A DNA stretch of 64,000 nucleotides from Galaxea fascicularis (lineage: Eukaryota > Cnidaria > Anthozoa > Scleractinia > Euphylliidae), in the NCBI GenBank assembly GCA_948470475.1, contig OX419342.1, forward strand, positions 25,846,407 to 25,910,406. The letters run 5' to 3'. Position 1 is the stretch's first letter. Each line of letters opens with the position of its first letter. The position numbers and the translations under genes were made by a program. The notes beneath the pieces were generated by a model. The model saw only the letters and a program-made list of their open reading frames with translations, searched no databases and was not told the DNA's origin. This document shows, in pieces, positions 61,346-64,000 of this stretch.

Positions 61346-62758
61346 TGCGATGTACTGCAACAAGAGACGATGACAGAAGTTCCCTCAATTTCTCTTGACG
61401 TCCTTACTACAATCGGTCCTCTTCGATGAAAAATATGATCTCCAAGTGCTCACTTGAAGCTGAATAAGAGGACTTGTGTAATTAAACTTAAGATTTTAGT
61501 TCAAAACAAATGTTCAACGATTATATGAAATGAAAAGAAGGAAAATATTATTGAAGAGCCGATTGCCGATTCCGTCCAGGTTTTTGTCAGCATGTCTTTA
61601 AATCGACTCTTGAAAATTATACATTTTAGTTCAAAATAAATGTTCAACGATTATATGAAATAAAGTTCAGCAGAAGCCTGTGGTAACTAAGTACAATGAT
61701 AACCAAACTAACTGCCGCGGATGATACAGGACATCTGAGGGAACAGAGGAATGACACCTTTTGCTTTGTGCATGATCTTGACTTACTAAGCTGCAATACC
61801 TCACTGTAAATAGATACAAAGAAGGGAAATAAAACAACAAAAACAAAAACACTTAATTGAACTGACCAAACCAGTCGAAATATTTTGTAATGCAAATTTC
61901 AATAAAGTCTTAATGAATCCACTTCAAGTCCTATGGGAAAACGTGGCTCATACAGTAAGCTATTCAGGCTGTGAAACAAAGGAGAGACTGACAATCTATA
62001 CCTATCTATTTCTTTATCTATCTACTTTACGCTTTTTCAGTGCTATGACTACAAGTTGTAGAATGTTGAGACATTTTTTGTCGCAAAATCACTCAGCTCT
62101 GTTCTTCACTAATCTTGCTTTATCAACATTTAGGTTATTTTTGCACCAATAACGCATGTCTAAACCTAAACATAAAAGACTTTTCTAAATTCAGTCTCGC
62201 GTTGTTCCTGATTAGAAACGAGTGTGAAACTCTTCCTATTTTTGTCCTGGCAACACACGCTACCCTTTCCATAAAGAAGCGAAATTTCTTATGCTTGTGC
62301 CCGTTTCACCTGCATAGATTAAGGTAGGAATTAGCCTCAAAGAATAGCTCCGCAAAACGCTAAACAAAAGCTGGTTTTAAGTGAGATCTTAACTTCTTGT
62401 AAGGTATTTGTATGACTGGACTAATTAGCACAAAAGGAGGACGAAATTCCACAGTGTCTAGATTTTAAATTTGTCACTTTCTTTGATCCAAACATTTGCC
62501 AACATGATATTTTCAGCTGTTCTGTTGTGAAAATTATAGGTGTTACGTTACAGGGCCCATCTATGGTAGCGGACGAAGCGACAGCCGTATAATGCACTCA
62601 TACAAATGACTGTCACTAATAGATTCTGATGACCAACTCAGGCCATTAGCATTGTTATCATTTCAGCGTCAAAGAACCCAAACAACAATAGGTATCCCAC
62701 TAAGGGTCACCTTTTCATAAGATCTTAATTGCTCTTTATTTAGGACGTGGACTTCAAC
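61346..62758. other. Spacer between the cystine-knot and TGF-beta genes
   Basis: The left part is the likely 3' untranslated region of the cystine-knot gene. A 38-base segment (TTTTAGTTCAAAACAAATGT onward) at 61494-61531 is repeated at 61624-61661 with one change. AATAAA at 61637 and 61901 are poly(A) candidates. The right part should hold the promoter and 5' leader of the TGF-beta gene; a TTTATTTAG acceptor at 62735-62743 hints at an intron in that leader. Confidence 0.45.
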
Positions 62759-63164
62759 ATGAAGCAATCTTCAGATTCTCAATGCGGAATGCAGCCATTC
62801 CATGCGTTTGGGGTGTTTTGCCTTCACATTTGGTTCTTACTGTGGTTGCATTTTGTTAGCGTGGCTTTCGTAACCGGATGCAAGTCTTGCCGAAATAATA
62901 GAGTCGAAAGAGAGAAACGGTTATTGACCGTCCAGGAACAAATCTTAGCAAAACTGGGCCTAACCAAACCTCCGAACGATGAAGCGACATTTAATGTCAC
63001 TCGTAATGTGATTCAAACGTACAGAAATGCGGTGCAAGAAAAAGATAAGCTCTCTCTTCAGTTCCAGATGTGTCGGTCGCAGATGGAGACAGACGAGGAA
63101 TACTTCGCCAAGAGAGTTGAAAGGCTTGTCCTGGAAAAAGAGCTCGCTAAAACTGTGATAACGA
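62759..63164 (+). CDS. TGF-beta superfamily ligand, first coding exon (partial)
   Basis: ATG at 62759 is the first in-frame methionine after the TTTATTTAG acceptor. The exon encodes 135 residues and ends at an A/GTGAGT donor in phase 1. A hydrophobic segment (FCLHIWFLLWLHFVSVAFVT, about residues 20-39) is a signal peptide with a long N-terminal extension. Then comes CKSC, a basic stretch and LLTVQEQILAKLGLTKPPN, the first helix of a TGF-beta propeptide (I-L-x-K-L-x-L-x-x-P-P). DEEYFAKRVERLVLEKE matches the YYAKEV segment of TGF-beta proper and activin/myostatin propeptides. An N-glycosylation site (FNVTRN) lies between. The furin site and mature cystine-knot domain must be in exons beyond the window. 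It would be a secreted dimeric ligand for Ser/Thr-kinase receptors; TGF-beta proper versus GDF8/activin type is undecided. Confidence 0.75.
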
Positions 63165-64000
63165 GTGAGTACACACAAAAAATAATCTATCGTGCTCTCC
63201 TTGAAGAGTGCTTAAGATAAGACAAGAACGTTTATTTTAGTGTCATGGGAGTATAGAATACACAAGTGTGTGGTAATTTGGCACACCTATCTCAATTCCT
63301 AGCTGTAGTTACAAATTTAAATCATAAGCGGAGGCTTATAGCATAGTACTAAAAAAAAAAAAATCTAAAATAGCAATGTACTCATCTCATCAATAAAGGT
63401 TTAGTGATACGTAGACAAGTGAAACCTAACGGTAACCCAGTGGTACATTTCCAAATCTGATGCAAATGCACCAACAAATTTGCACGAAATGCTGTACATA
63501 AGACAATTAAGAGCAAGTCTCAACGTGCAGTCGGACTCAACACGAGCGAAAGTATTCTTGAAATTTTTGTTACTTGTTACGATCTTTGTTATGTTAATTT
63601 AGTGAACCATTAGTCACAACTAACAGTTCCTTCCATTTACCCTGACCATTTCGGCATGATGACACGGAAACGTCGGTTTTTAGCGCTAATTTTGATTTGT
63701 CTATGTATTCATGTCTGCAATCAAAAATGACGGTCTGTTTACATACATTTTAGTTTCTGCAGAGATTGCAGTCCTTACAGGCGTTTTGAACGAGATGCAA
63801 GAAATCTACAGACTGAAAATATTTACAGATTAGTTTACGAGTTTTGTTACTTGAGAGATTTCACACAAGAAAGTCAACAGAATGACAGGAAAAAAAAAAC
63901 GTCTTAGTCGGCTCCAAGTGAATGAGCTCACTTTATGATTTCAAACAAACTCAATTTTACATTCCATAATTACAGGATATTAAAATAATGCACAACAGTT
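63165..64000. other. Intron of the TGF-beta gene, open at the window edge
   Basis: AT-rich DNA follows the donor at 63165. No second exon was recognised. GATGACACGGAAACGTCGG at 63658-63676 resembles a decayed Penelope-type repeat. Nothing else was seen. Confidence 0.4.

Noticed and set aside
63655..63680. GATGACACGGAAACGTCGG as a hammerhead core
   Set aside because: There is no room for stem II between TGATGA and GAAAC, and the first core base is wrong.

Overview
The window is nuclear DNA of an animal. It has spliced genes with GT-AG introns, AT-rich intergenic DNA and many fold-back DNA elements. The gene set (anoctamer, membrane progestin receptor, FGF, TGF-beta) and the look of several repeat families suggest an anthozoan cnidarian, most likely a stony coral. 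That placement is an inference; no species can be named from the sequence alone. Exon structures below were built by hand from splice sites and reading phase. Every joined gene stays in frame.

Layout. 1-1445 holds repeat debris, including a Penelope-like retroelement remnant, and ends at a 200-base gap (1446-1645). On the minus strand, 2055-5507 carries the first six coding exons of an anoctamer-10-like gene (rest missing) and 7726-8739 an intact single-exon PAQR membrane progestin receptor. At 10864-14745, also minus, lies a two-exon gene in which a protein kinase is fused to a complete Rab-type GTPase. From 15820 to about 25030 transposons dominate: a pogo/Tigger-type element split by a LINE, a Kolobok-type DNA transposon (18100-21655) with a 633-residue transposase inside an older fold-back element, an L1-like LINE fragment with target duplications, and two palindromic MITEs. 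25-34.7 kb is gene-poor with more MITEs.

The right half holds three secreted-signal genes. A five-exon FGF gene runs on the minus strand (34709-40550). After about 13 kb without a recognisable gene comes an eight-exon plus-strand gene (53981-61345) for a secreted protein that reads as two tandem cystine-knot units. The first coding exon of a TGF-beta ligand (62759-63164, plus) follows and continues past the window.

Most notable: the kinase-Rab fusion, because the kinase C-lobe and the GTPase share one uninterrupted exon; the double cystine-knot protein; the cluster of secreted-signal genes; the nested Kolobok element with TTAA duplications; and a long inverted repeat carrying a hammerhead-ribozyme-like core. 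The genes are mostly unrelated in function and do not form an operon or obvious pathway, apart from the proximity of the three secreted factors.
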